Shown: in pieces, positions 44,289 through 53,152 of the stretch
Position numbering within the stretch: position 1 is the stretch's first letter
Layout: every line of letters starts with the position of its first letter
NCBI GenBank assembly: GCA_030149165.1
Contig: JASBRY010000009.1
Location: forward strand, 62,001-126,000
DNA from: Phycisphaerales bacterium
GTDB taxonomy: Bacteria > Planctomycetota > Phycisphaerae > Phycisphaerales > UBA1924
Direction of reading: 5' to 3'
DNA: 64,000 nucleotides
Position numbers and translations under genes: made by a program
The notes under the pieces: model-generated
What the model was told of the DNA's origin: nothing
Seen by the model: the letters and a program-made list of their open reading frames with translations, nothing else
Database searches by the model: none

Positions 44289-46910
44289 TTATGGACAGCT
44301 TTGCCCGTAGCTCGCGAGGAACGCGGAGATGTCGAGGAAGTTGAAGCTGCCGTCGTTGTTGATGTCCGCGATTGGATTCATGTCGGCGTACAAGTTCAGG
44401 AAGATCGAGACATCGAGGAAGTTCAGACTTCCAGAGAAATCAAAGTCGGTATCACACACGGCTCCGACACGGATCTCGTCAGCGAAGTACCCGATCCGGT
44501 AAGTTAAGCGTGGATCCGCTGGGGGTGGTGCGATGAGTGTGTCAAAGGTCCCTGTGACCCCGCCGTCTGCCGTGACGATGGTGACGGCCCACGATTCTGT
44601 TGGAGTGAATCCATCGATGAGCGTGAGGTCGAGTGTGCCGTCGGCGTGGAAGGTCGAAGATGAATCGATAAGGTCATTGATCGTGATTCCAGCAACCTCG
44701 ATTTGAAGAACGCTGGAGTCTGTGAGCGAGAATGGGCTATTGGCGGTCATAATCCCTGCGGAGAATCCCGGCGCGATGGTGCCGTTGTTGACGAGTTCGG
44801 TGTTGATGACCCCAATCCCAGAGATGGTGTGATCCGTGCCGTTGGTTAAGACCTCCCCGCCTGTGTTGCTCGTGATCTGTGATCGTGTGGAAATCCCGCC
44901 GAGTATCAGTTTGCCAGTGCCACTCAGGGTGATGTTCTGTTGGATCTCGACAGTTGTTACTGCGGCAGAGTTCGTAGGGTTTACATTGATGAGTTCGTTA
45001 TTCGTATGTGAACCACTAAGTTCGAGTGTTTGGCCTGGTTCAACAACGATTGATGCGTTGTTGGTGACGCTCGCGAGTTGTGAAGCACCGCCTTGTACAT
45101 TGAACACTCCAGCACCAGACGATTCGATCGAACCACCGGTGATGGTGGTGTTCTGGAGTTCGACCTCGCCGTCATCAGCGGCGATCTTTGCTCCCGATGC
45201 TTGGATGACATTTGATCCAGTGCTCAGTTCGAGGATCGCGTTGTTGTCGGATTGGATCGTGTTGTTGTTCTGGATCGATGCGGTGACGAGGATCTCCAGT
45301 CCGGCTACATCCGCGTTGATGATCCCATCATTGATGACCGGCGTGATAATTCGTCCGTAGCCGTGGATCGTGTGGTTCGCGCCGTTGGTGACGAGCACGC
45401 CGGGTTCTCCTGAGAGCTGAGCGCGAGTGGAGAATCCGTTGAGTGTGAGGGTCCCGTTGCCGTTGAGCGCGCCGGTGTCGAGGAAGTGCAGGTTGGTCTG
45501 CGCGGCACCGTTCGTGGGGTTGACCAGGATCTCGCCGTTGTTCGTGATCGATCCGCTGATTTGCAGAACATCTCCGGCGTTGATCTCGATATCACCCTGA
45601 TTCGTGACAGCGTTGAAAGTGGAGTTTGTCACGATGTCGTGGAATCCGCTGCCGCTTGTGAGGGTTCCTCCGAGCACGGTCGCGGCAGAGTAGAGGATAT
45701 TGCTCGTGTTGGCCGCGAGTGTTCCTCCGCCGGTCTGGTCGAGCGTGAAGCTGTTGAGTTCGATGAGACCGCCGTCAGCGGACATGATGTTGTTGTTGGC
45801 TTTATCGAGCGATACAACGAGGAGGGTTTGTCCTGCGATATCTGCTGAGATTGTGCCGTTGTTGATTACTGGCGCGAAGATGCGTCCGAATCCGTTGATG
45901 GAATGATTGGTGTCGTTGGTGATGGTTCCACCACCTGCCGCGGTGATCTGTGCGCGGGTCGTGAAGCCGTTGAGCCGGACCATCCCTGATCCTGTCAGAA
46001 GCACATTGTTATCAGCGTCCAGAGTCGTCGCGGCGGCGCCGTTGGTTGGGTTGACCAAGATCTCGCCGTTGTTGGTGATGGTGTCGGAGAGGTTCAATGT
46101 TCTGGCAACCGCGACTTCAACACTTCCGTTGACTGTGAGGTCATCGAAGACAGGTGCGTTTGTGGCGACCACTGTTCCGCTGTTGACACCCTCGACTGTG
46201 CCTCCCGAGATGATCGCGTCCTGGACATTCACTGTCCCTCCATCGGCGCGGATCACCCCCGACCCGCTTTGGGTGATGACGAGATCACTGAAGTTGAGAT
46301 TGAGTATGCCGTTGTTGTTAGCGCCAATGACGCTGTTGTTGGTGACATCCCCAAAGCGGAAGTCGAGTGTGTTGAATGCGTTGTTTGCTTCTATGGTGCC
46401 GTTGTTGATGAAGTCTCCGAAGATCTGTCCGAATCCTTCGATGGTGTGGCTCGCGCCATTCGTGAGTGTCGCTCCTGTGTCGACAACAAAGCGGGCGCGT
46501 GTGGTGAATCCGTTGAGCACGATCGATCCTGAACCTGATGTGCTCGCCGTGTCTCTCCAGAAGAGCGTGGTCTGTGCCGCTCCGTTGGTCTGATTAACGA
46601 TGTAGACGCCATCGTTGTCGAGATTCCCGAAGAGTTGGTGCTGACGGCTTGCATCCAACGCGATCGTGGCGTTGGGATTGTCGTTGGTGATGTCGTCTGT
46701 GGAGTAGTTCCCGTTTACGCGGATGGTGTAAGTCCCATTGTTTGGGATGAACGCGTCGTTGGTCGAGTTGATCGGCGCGGTCGATGGTGTCCAGTTGGTG
46801 GGGACGGACCAGAACCCGTCAGTGGTCAGGTTCCAAGTGGATGTCTGCGCGAGACCTGCGGAGGTCATCAGCGTGAGCGCGGATACGGCCGTGATTGTCT
46901 TGGTGTGCAT
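44289..46910 (-). CDS. Adhesin-like secreted repeat protein with dockerin tail (paralogue 2)
   Basis: 873 aa from the ATG at 46910 with a Shine-Dalgarno (GGGAGAGAG). Signal peptide 'AVSALTLMTSAGLAQ'. Its body has four units of about 179 aa with 'NPTNGAAxT', clearly related to paralogue 1. The tail 'CDTDFDFSGSLNFLDVSIFL' ... 'SFNFLDISAFLASYG' then QSCP is almost identical to paralogue 1's. The two genes are adjacent and in the same direction, so they arose by tandem duplication with a change in repeat number. Secreted or surface-bound; ligand unknown. Confidence 0.85.
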   Translation of the reverse strand: MHTKTITAVSALTLMTSAGLAQTSTWNLTTDGFWSVPTNWTPSTAPINSTNDAFIPNNGTYTIRVNGNYSTDDITNDNPNATIALDASRQHQLFGNLDNDGVYIVNQTNGAAQTTLFWRDTASTSGSGSIVLNGFTTRARFVVDTGATLTNGASHTIEGFGQIFGDFINNGTIEANNAFNTLDFRFGDVTNNSVIGANNNGILNLNFSDLVITQSGSGVIRADGGTVNVQDAIISGGTVEGVNSGTVVATNAPVFDDLTVNGSVEVAVARTLNLSDTITNNGEILVNPTNGAAATTLDADNNVLLTGSGMVRLNGFTTRAQITAAGGGTITNDTNHSINGFGRIFAPVINNGTISADIAGQTLLVVSLDKANNNIMSADGGLIELNSFTLDQTGGGTLAANTSNILYSAATVLGGTLTSGSGFHDIVTNSTFNAVTNQGDIEINAGDVLQISGSITNNGEILVNPTNGAAQTNLHFLDTGALNGNGTLTLNGFSTRAQLSGEPGVLVTNGANHTIHGYGRIITPVINDGIINADVAGLEILVTASIQNNNTIQSDNNAILELSTGSNVIQASGAKIAADDGEVELQNTTITGGSIESSGAGVFNVQGGASQLASVTNNASIVVEPGQTLELSGSHTNNELINVNPTNSAAVTTVEIQQNITLSGTGKLILGGISTRSQITSNTGGEVLTNGTDHTISGIGVINTELVNNGTIAPGFSAGIMTANSPFSLTDSSVLQIEVAGITINDLIDSSSTFHADGTLDLTLIDGFTPTESWAVTIVTADGGVTGTFDTLIAPPPADPRLTYRIGYFADEIRVGAVCDTDFDFSGSLNFLDVSIFLNLYADMNPIADINNDGSFNFLDISAFLASYGQSCP
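44965..46600 (-). repeat. Four tandem repeats of about 540 bp in adhesin paralogue 2
   Basis: The N-T-[NS]-[GA]-A segment recurs at about 44970, 45510, 46041 and 46584. Spacings are 540, 531 and 543 bp (177-181 aa), the same unit length as in paralogue 1. Confidence 0.75.
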
Positions 46911-47013
46911 TGCTCTCTCCCTCGAATGCGGTTGTAATGTTGGGGATTTCTCCCGTATGACCGGTAATAATAGAGGATTTGCCTTATTTCTTCAAGAAAT
47001 AAACTTTACGTCT

Positions 47014-47046
47014 AAAAAAGCCAGCACCGATCGGTGCTGGCTTTGA
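47014..47046 (-). terminator. Terminator of the choice-of-anchor B gene
   Basis: AAAGCCAGCACCGATCGGTGCTGGCTTT forms a 12-bp stem with a 4-nt loop; the minus-strand side runs into TTTTTT. It lies about 25 bp past the stop at 47071. Confidence 0.85.
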
Positions 47047-47070
47047 AATAGTCAAGGTTTGTTATTGGTC

Positions 47071-49347
47071 TTACGGGCAGCCGTTTCCGAATGCACTGAG
47101 GAACGCGGAGACATCCAGGAAGTTGAAGCTGCCTTCGCCTGTAAAGTCTGCGGCTGGATCCTGGTTCCCGAACGCTGTCAGGAACGCGGAGACATCGAGG
47201 AAGTTCAAGCTGCCTTCTCCAGTGAAGTCCGCTGGACATGGGTTGCTCGCGTTCTCGCACGAGACGAGTTCGATCTGCACGGCGTCAACGGCTGCTTCAA
47301 CAACCGAACCAACACCAGTGTCTCCGGCGCGGAATCGGATGCGGACCTGATTCGAGGGGTTGGTGAAGACCTGGGACAGATCGAACGAGTACTCGTTCCA
47401 TCCGCCTCCGGCTGCAGGATCACCAGGTCCGATGGTATCGAGGGATTGCCAGCTCCCGCCGTTATTGTTGGAGATGTCCACGAACATGGTGTCGTCGACT
47501 TCTCCGACATTGTTGGAGTACCAGAGTGCATAGGTGAGCATCGGGATGCCTTCGCCAGTCGCGTCCATCGCTGGAGAGGTGAGTGTGGTGGTTCCGCCGT
47601 CAACATCGGAGTTGCCTTCGACATTGTCTGTGAGGTAGCAGCGTCCTGATCCGTCGAAATCTGATGCTGGATCGCCGCGTCCGCCTCCGCCTGCTGGGAT
47701 GCCTCGTTCCCATGCGCCGTCAGAGACGGATCCAGTGACGGACCATCCTTGATTGGTTTCAAAGTTGTCCGCGAAGACTTCAACGAAGTCCGACGCGACG
47801 CTCGCGGAGAAGAATCCGCTCGGCGCGTTCGCTGGGAGGCGCTTGGTGGTGTCGCCGTCGCTTGCTTCGAAGTAGTAATCGAGTGTTTCTCCACAGTCGA
47901 TCATCGGAGATGCGGCGCTGTAGGTGCCGTCGCCGTTGTCGCTCATCGCGATGGGTGTGAATCCCGATCCTGTGTCAGCGAACATGGTCACGCCGTTGAT
48001 CGAAGCGCCCTCGCGTGTGATCGCGTTGACGCTGATCGGATTGCCTCCTGCAGGCGCAACGGTGCTCGGCAAATCGTCACGCTGCTGGAGCGCGAAGCCG
48101 TCGAGGTCCGCATCCAAGCGGACAAGGAACAGTCCGCGCTCGATGTCGGAGATCGCGATGGTTCCCGAAGGGAAGAACGGATAGTTGGACCACGCGCCGT
48201 TGAAGCTCGCGGCATCGGATCCTGGATAGGTGTCAAAATACGCGACCTCGACTGGATTGGTTGGGTCCAGACCATCAAAGACACGCAGACCTGATCGGTA
48301 GTTGGACTGGTAGATCACATAATCCTTGGTATACAGGTTGTGATCGATCGCGGCTTTGCCGGTCGTGAATGTCCCGACGAAGAACGGATTCGCTGGATCT
48401 TCGACATTGATCACGCGCGTTGTGGTGACGGAGACGGAGTTGCCTTCATCGAGTTCGTCGTTGAGGTAGAGGTACTTGCGATCAGTGGAGAGCCAGCACT
48501 GGTGCGAGTATCCAGCGTTTGGATAGAAGAGCGTCGCGAGCGTGACTGGATTGTTCGGATTGGTGACATCCGCGATGCGGAGCCCGGTCTCGGAGAACCC
48601 ACCAGAGAAACCTGAGGACAAGAACGCGAGTTCGCGTCCGGCCAAGGCGCCGTCCTGCCAGGTCACAACCTGCGCATCGTGGACATACATCTCGGTCCAT
48701 CCACCGTCGATTGATGGGAGTTCTGGATTGGAGAGGTCGATGTGGACGAGTCCGCCGTTACCGACATTTGATCCAACGATCCAGAGCGAGCCGGTCTCTT
48801 CGTTGGCAACGATGTTGTGTGTCGTGGAGTATCCACCACCGGTCCAGTTGCGGACGAGTGAGACATTCCCTGAGTCAATGTTGGAAAGGTCCATGACCTG
48901 AATACCGGAGCCGCCTTCGGACACGCCGTACGCGTACTCTCCGACGACTTTGACATCGTGCCAATCGGAACCTGGTCCGACGACCGTGTCGACGATCACT
49001 GGACTGATTGGGTTGGTGATGTCAACGAACGCGTATCCGCCGTAGAGTCCCATGATGACATACTCGCGTCCCGATGGGGAGACATATCCCCAGCAGTCGT
49101 TGCCGAAGGTGGAGTTGACGCCGCTGAAGTTGTTGAGCGGGATCTGCGCGAGGAAGGTCATGTTCTGCGAGTCGAAGAGTCCGCGTTGCACATTCTCAGA
49201 GTCCGCGGTCCAGATCGGTCCGATCACGGCGGATTGCTTGTCGAGCAGTTTCCGATAGTCGTCGTCGTGCGCGATCGCGGTGGATGTGAGCCCGCACGCG
49301 AGCGCGAGTGTGAGTGACAATGATCGCCGAGAGGGCATGGAACGCAT
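47071..49347 (-). CDS. Secreted choice-of-anchor B (LVIVD-repeat) protein with dockerin tail
   Basis: 758 aa from the ATG at 49347 (Shine-Dalgarno AAAGGA). Signal peptide near residues 8-27 ('SLTLALACGLTSTAIAH'). The body (about 40-400) has LVIVD-type beta-propeller text, e.g. 'YAFVDITNPISPVIVDT' and 'GIQVMDLSN', as in the choice-of-anchor B family. A jelly-roll-like domain follows (about 555-695). The tail 'CPADFTGEGSLNFLDVSAFL' ... 'SFNFLDVSAFLSAFG' then NGCP has the full Cys-bracketed dockerin duplication. Probably anchored at the cell surface. Confidence 0.85.
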   Translation of the reverse strand: MRSMPSRRSLSLTLALACGLTSTAIAHDDDYRKLLDKQSAVIGPIWTADSENVQRGLFDSQNMTFLAQIPLNNFSGVNSTFGNDCWGYVSPSGREYVIMGLYGGYAFVDITNPISPVIVDTVVGPGSDWHDVKVVGEYAYGVSEGGSGIQVMDLSNIDSGNVSLVRNWTGGGYSTTHNIVANEETGSLWIVGSNVGNGGLVHIDLSNPELPSIDGGWTEMYVHDAQVVTWQDGALAGRELAFLSSGFSGGFSETGLRIADVTNPNNPVTLATLFYPNAGYSHQCWLSTDRKYLYLNDELDEGNSVSVTTTRVINVEDPANPFFVGTFTTGKAAIDHNLYTKDYVIYQSNYRSGLRVFDGLDPTNPVEVAYFDTYPGSDAASFNGAWSNYPFFPSGTIAISDIERGLFLVRLDADLDGFALQQRDDLPSTVAPAGGNPISVNAITREGASINGVTMFADTGSGFTPIAMSDNGDGTYSAASPMIDCGETLDYYFEASDGDTTKRLPANAPSGFFSASVASDFVEVFADNFETNQGWSVTGSVSDGAWERGIPAGGGGRGDPASDFDGSGRCYLTDNVEGNSDVDGGTTTLTSPAMDATGEGIPMLTYALWYSNNVGEVDDTMFVDISNNNGGSWQSLDTIGPGDPAAGGGWNEYSFDLSQVFTNPSNQVRIRFRAGDTGVGSVVEAAVDAVQIELVSCENASNPCPADFTGEGSLNFLDVSAFLTAFGNQDPAADFTGEGSFNFLDVSAFLSAFGNGCP

Positions 49348-49544
49348 CGGATTTCCTTTCTGAGCGGCACGATCACGACCTGATCGGCGCACAAAGATAT
49401 TGCAGAGTCCTCGAATGAGGCGATATTCTATTCGGCAGATCGACATTCCCGGTTGCTTTTTTCGCTCAATTCAGGGATTCATTGCGATCTTTATCTGTTT
49501 TTATCGTACCGAAACAGCACGAACGCGCGAACGGAGTGGTCTTG

Positions 49545-50453
49545 ATGTACTCAACTTGTAAACGCTATGGATTGGCTCTTGTTTGCGTGCTCATCGCTGT
49601 ATGTGGACAGCAGGTCTACGCGCAGGAGGATCAAGTTGATCAATCGGATTCCGGTTCAGCGGGAACGGAACAATTGACTCGCAAGATCCTGCTCGTTGAT
49701 GAGCAGATTCATCCAAGTGTGCTCATCAGTTGGGAAACCAACGACGGCGAGCGACAACTCACAGGAAAGCTCGCGTACACGGCCCCGGTGGGTGGGGAAC
49801 TGCTCGATGGGGCTGAGGACGATGAGAATGTGCTCGCGTATCTGACGCTTGGAGGCACGCGCGTCGAGACTGGCGCGGGACACCCCAAGGGATTGGTCAT
49901 CCGATTGGGACTCACGAAGCGCGACAACGCGCTGCCATTCTTTGAGGACATCAAAGCGGGGGGGTTCATCGAGATGCATGTGTCGAGAGTCGTGGTCTCT
50001 GAGCCCGTGCAGTATCACGAGGGGACAGGGATGATGCACCTGAAGTACGCGATCGGTGATCTGCTCGCGTGCTCACTCCCAGGGACGGCACGCAATCAGT
50101 ACCTGCTCTCGGATCCGAAGGACACATTGGGTGGACGAGTCGTCGCGGGACTCAACGCAACTCCAGGCGCTCTGTCTGGAGAAGATGAGCAGTCCGGCTC
50201 GTTCGAGTTTCAGTTCGACAAAGACGAACCCAACACGCTTGGATTCACGGTCCGTATTCCCTATGGCTTGCTCCGACATCTCCAAGATCCTTGGCAATCC
50301 ACGCTCCCCAACACCTTCTTTGAACCGATCCACTTGCATGCAGAAGCGGAGGTGATCCCAGTGTGGACCGAGCCATTCGATCGGGAGTGGGAACTGGAGA
50401 CGAATGAACCCGATCAATCGGACATGGATGGATCAGAACCAAGCGACGATTGA
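49545..50453 (+). CDS. Secreted protein of unknown function
   Basis: 302 aa from the ATG at 49545; the track start at 49482 would leave a long unlikely N-terminus before the signal peptide. Signal peptide 'ALVCVLIAVCGQQVYAQ'. The mature part is soluble, with acidic ends and 'DEQIHPSVLISWETNDG' near the start. No dockerin tail, no transmembrane helix and no family recognised. It interrupts the minus-strand surface-protein block and is followed 24 bp later by the deaminase gene. Confidence 0.65.
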   Translation: MYSTCKRYGLALVCVLIAVCGQQVYAQEDQVDQSDSGSAGTEQLTRKILLVDEQIHPSVLISWETNDGERQLTGKLAYTAPVGGELLDGAEDDENVLAYLTLGGTRVETGAGHPKGLVIRLGLTKRDNALPFFEDIKAGGFIEMHVSRVVVSEPVQYHEGTGMMHLKYAIGDLLACSLPGTARNQYLLSDPKDTLGGRVVAGLNATPGALSGEDEQSGSFEFQFDKDEPNTLGFTVRIPYGLLRHLQDPWQSTLPNTFFEPIHLHAEAEVIPVWTEPFDREWELETNEPDQSDMDGSEPSDD

Positions 50454-50465
50454 TCCGCGCTGTGG

Positions 50466-50471
50466 TACAGT
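50466..50471 (+). promoter_or_regulatory. Candidate -10 element for the deaminase gene
   Basis: TACAGT ends 6 nt before the ATG at 50478; no Shine-Dalgarno. Confidence 0.4.
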
Positions 50472-50477
50472 GTTGGC

Positions 50478-50942
50478 ATGACACTCAACGAGCATGATCA
50501 GCGGGCGATGGACGCTGCGTACGAGCAAGCGATCAAATCGAAGAACGAGGGCGGGATCCCAATCGGCTCAGCGCTGATGGCACGCGACGGGACGATCGTC
50601 GCGGTGGGTCACAACGAGCGAGTACAAAGCGGAGATCCCACAGCGCACGCGGAGACGGTGTGTATCCGCAACGCCGGGAGAAGACGCGATTGGCACGAGC
50701 TGACTCTTGCATCAACGCTATCACCTTGCGCGATGTGCACTGGGACGGCGGTGCTTCATCGCATCCCGCGTGTGATCATCGGAGAGCACGAGACATTCAT
50801 GGGACGCGAGGATTGGCTCAAAGGGGAAGGTGTTGAGGTTGTGCTCGCCGATGACGAGCGTTGCATCGAGTTGATGCGATCATTCATCGCAGAGCGACCT
50901 GAGTTGTGGGACGAAGATATCGGCGTGCCACCCACTGAGTGA
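50478..50942 (+). CDS. Cytosine/nucleoside deaminase (Fcy1-like)
   Basis: 154 aa. Zinc-binding motifs of the cytidine-deaminase superfamily are 'AHAETVCIRNAG' (H-A-E) and 'SPCAMCTG' (P-C-x-x-C). The C-terminus 'LWDEDIGVPP' resembles the D-I-G end of yeast cytosine deaminase, so cytosine to uracil is the likeliest reaction. tRNA-adenosine deaminase (TadA) and guanine deaminase are the alternatives. It converges with upp, whose product uses uracil, with only 3 bp between the stops. Confidence 0.75.
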   Translation: MTLNEHDQRAMDAAYEQAIKSKNEGGIPIGSALMARDGTIVAVGHNERVQSGDPTAHAETVCIRNAGRRRDWHELTLASTLSPCAMCTGTAVLHRIPRVIIGEHETFMGREDWLKGEGVEVVLADDERCIELMRSFIAERPELWDEDIGVPPTE

Positions 50943-50945
50943 TGG

Positions 50946-51596
50946 TTAGACAGTGCCGTACATTCGATCCCCGGCGTCTCCGAGTCCTGGGACGATGTAG
51001 CCCTTCTCGTTGAGATGGTCGTCGAGAGCCGCGGCGTAGATCGTGACATCCGGATGATCCTGCTGTAATCGCTCCACACCTTCAGGCGCCGCGACGAGAC
51101 AGATCATGCGCAGGTCTGTTGCGCCGGCGTCTTTGAGCATGCTGATCGCGGCCGAGGCGCTCCCTCCTGTCGCGAGCATCGGATCAACGAGAATTACAGG
51201 TCCCGCGGAGAGATCCTTCGGGAGTTTGTTGAGGTACGCGACAGGTTCCAGCGTGGATTCGTCACGCGCCATCCCGAGGTGTCCGACGCGTGCTTCAGGC
51301 ATGACCTCGAGGATGCCGTCGATCATCCCGAGTCCGGCGCGGAGCACAGGGACGATGGTGATGGTTCCCGCGAGCTGATGCGCCGTGGTTGTGGTGATCG
51401 GGGTCTTGATCTCGATCGGATTGGTTTTGAATGAGCGGGTCACTTCGTAAACCATGAGTCCGGCGATTTGAGAGAGCACGGCTCTGAACGGTCGGTGCGT
51501 TGTGGTCTCGTCTCGGATCGTGGTCATCTTGTGCGCGATGAGCGGGTGATCAAAGACAATGACGCGTGTGTCGGTACTCGATTGATTGCTCGGCAT
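50946..51596 (-). CDS. upp: Uracil phosphoribosyltransferase
   Basis: 216 aa from the ATG at 51596. 'ILVDPMLATGGSASAAISML' is the PRPP-binding loop and 'VPVLRAGLGMIDGILEVMP' the characteristic Upp segment. The C-terminus 'YIVPGLGDAGDRMYGTV' matches the uracil-binding end. It makes UMP from uracil and PRPP. With the convergent deaminase it would complete cytosine salvage to UMP, although the two genes are not cotranscribed. Confidence 0.95.
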   Translation of the reverse strand: MPSNQSSTDTRVIVFDHPLIAHKMTTIRDETTTHRPFRAVLSQIAGLMVYEVTRSFKTNPIEIKTPITTTTAHQLAGTITIVPVLRAGLGMIDGILEVMPEARVGHLGMARDESTLEPVAYLNKLPKDLSAGPVILVDPMLATGGSASAAISMLKDAGATDLRMICLVAAPEGVERLQQDHPDVTIYAAALDDHLNEKGYIVPGLGDAGDRMYGTV

Positions 51597-51631
51597 GCAC
51601 AAGTGTACGGCACGGTCGAGGTGGGGGGAAA

Positions 51632-51667
51632 GAAAAACCCCGAGGCCAGCGAGGACCTCGGGGTCGT
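51632..51667 (-). terminator. Terminator of the 51710 dockerin gene
   Basis: CCCCGAGG pairs with CCTCGGGG around a 10-nt loop; the minus-strand side runs into TTTTTC. It lies about 45 bp past the stop at 51710. Confidence 0.8.
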
Positions 51668-51709
51668 GATGTTTAAACGCTCATCCCGGCAGATCCGGGT
51701 TGAACTCGA

Positions 51710-53023
51710 TTATGGGCAGCCCTTGCCGAAAGCAGCAAGGAATGCGGAGACATCGAGGAAGTTGAAGTCGCCTTCGCCCGTGAAGTCTGCAGAGGACTCG
51801 CCGTTACCGAAAGCAGCGAGGAACGCGGAGACATCGAGGAAGTTGAGGTCGCCTTCGCCGGTGAAGTCTGCAGGACATGCAGGTGCGCCGGATGGGACCA
51901 CGCCTTCGATGACGAGGGTAAGGTCATCCTTGAACGAACCGATGGTGGTGTCGCCCATGGTTGGTGGGGAATCGGTTTCGAACCAGAAGTTGTACATGGT
52001 GCCCCAACGGACCGCGTTGCCCCACTGGGACTGTGCGAAGGTTTGGGTGTTCCATGTGACGCTGGAGCCACCTTCGGTGACGGCCCAGTCGGTGCCATCA
52101 ATGTTGCCGTCGACGACATCGTAGTAATCGATATCATTGAAGCCATGGTTCGCGGTTGCGGTGCTCACAGGAACCGAGAACGATGCCGCAGCGAGGTCGG
52201 AGTTCTGGTTGTACACGCCGTAGTCGTAGCGCCAAGTGCCGTTACCGAGATCGGTTGCCTTGGAAGCAACGATCATGCGGCCTTCGCCTGGCCACTCAGT
52301 CTCGTTGACGACAACGCTTGGGTCTTCAGCTTGCCAAGCGTAGATCGCTGGGATCTCGCGGAAGGTCTGGCCGGAAGTGCTCGCGTTGAAGGTCGACTGG
52401 TTGATGTTGAAGCGCTTGTAGGAAGCGTTGTTGAAGTTGGTGCCGGCTGCGAAGTCGTCCTTGTTGGTGTAAACACCTTCGCAGTAGAAGGTCGCGGTCG
52501 CATCAGCGATGTCCGACTGCTTAACCTTGATGCGCTTGAAGATGTTGCTCCCGCTCTGGTTGATACCAGTGTACGGGTAGACATACTGAGCAGTGAATGG
52601 GTTGACTTCCGAGCGAGGACCGAGGTCGCCCTGGGTACCGTTGAGGCTCGCGCCGTATGGATCGGAGCAGCCTGGGCCGAGAGCTTGGAAGGTGCCGCCG
52701 GGTTGACATGGCTGACAAACAGATCCCTGGAGGGAAGCAAACGAGTGCTTCAGGTGAGAAACACCGAGCTGTGTCAAGCGAGCGGTTTCGTGGTCATATT
52801 TCCAGATCGTGACGCCGATCACTGGGTGATTCGGGGAGTTGTCGATCCAGTCAGCGTTCGAGGTACCGATGTTACATGCGGTTGTACCGACTGAGTACGC
52901 ACGGATACCGTTCGATGTGCCGTAGTTATTGACGCCGTCGAGCGAGCCACAGATAACGTCCGGGGTTGCGACAGCGGTACCAGTGCAGGCAGCCAACACG
53001 GCCGCGAGAGCAATGCGATTCAT
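51710..53023 (-). CDS. Secreted protein with duplicated dockerin tail
   Basis: 437 aa from the ATG at 53023, chosen because GGAGGAAAAG sits just upstream and a signal peptide ('ALAAVLAACTGTAVATP') begins there. The body (about 20-375) has no family I recognise. The tail is two nearly identical 27-residue copies, 'ADFTGEGDLNFLDVSAFLAA' and 'ADFTGEGDFNFLDVSAFLAA', ending in GKGCP. The DNA of the two copies is also nearly identical. The first copy is preceded by Cys and the second ends in Cys-Pro. Confidence 0.8.
   Translation of the reverse strand: MNRIALAAVLAACTGTAVATPDVICGSLDGVNNYGTSNGIRAYSVGTTACNIGTSNADWIDNSPNHPVIGVTIWKYDHETARLTQLGVSHLKHSFASLQGSVCQPCQPGGTFQALGPGCSDPYGASLNGTQGDLGPRSEVNPFTAQYVYPYTGINQSGSNIFKRIKVKQSDIADATATFYCEGVYTNKDDFAAGTNFNNASYKRFNINQSTFNASTSGQTFREIPAIYAWQAEDPSVVVNETEWPGEGRMIVASKATDLGNGTWRYDYGVYNQNSDLAAASFSVPVSTATANHGFNDIDYYDVVDGNIDGTDWAVTEGGSSVTWNTQTFAQSQWGNAVRWGTMYNFWFETDSPPTMGDTTIGSFKDDLTLVIEGVVPSGAPACPADFTGEGDLNFLDVSAFLAAFGNGESSADFTGEGDFNFLDVSAFLAAFGKGCP
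51713..51882 (-). repeat. 81-bp tandem repeat encoding the dockerin tail
   Basis: The GAAAGCAGC...GTGAAGTCTGCAG segment occurs twice with a period of 81 bp (27 aa) and very few differences. Confidence 0.85.
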
Positions 53024-53030
53024 TTCTTTT

Positions 53031-53036
53031 CCTCCA
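53031..53036 (-). promoter_or_regulatory. Shine-Dalgarno of the 51710 gene
   Basis: Minus-strand GGAGG lies 7 nt before the ATG at 53023 and decides that start over the longer track ORF. Confidence 0.65.
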
Positions 53037-53152
53037 GGTAGGATTATGTGGTTGGTATTCGGTTCAAGAGTACAGGATACACGAGGCAATTGGTAGGGTA
53101 AATCAGCGGGAAAACGCAGAAATATACCCAAACATACACCTACTTTGTTTAG

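Noticed and set aside
41650-46600. CRISPR array or satellite DNA
   Set aside because: The repeats are about 540 bp, diverged and in frame. They are coding repeats of adhesin genes.
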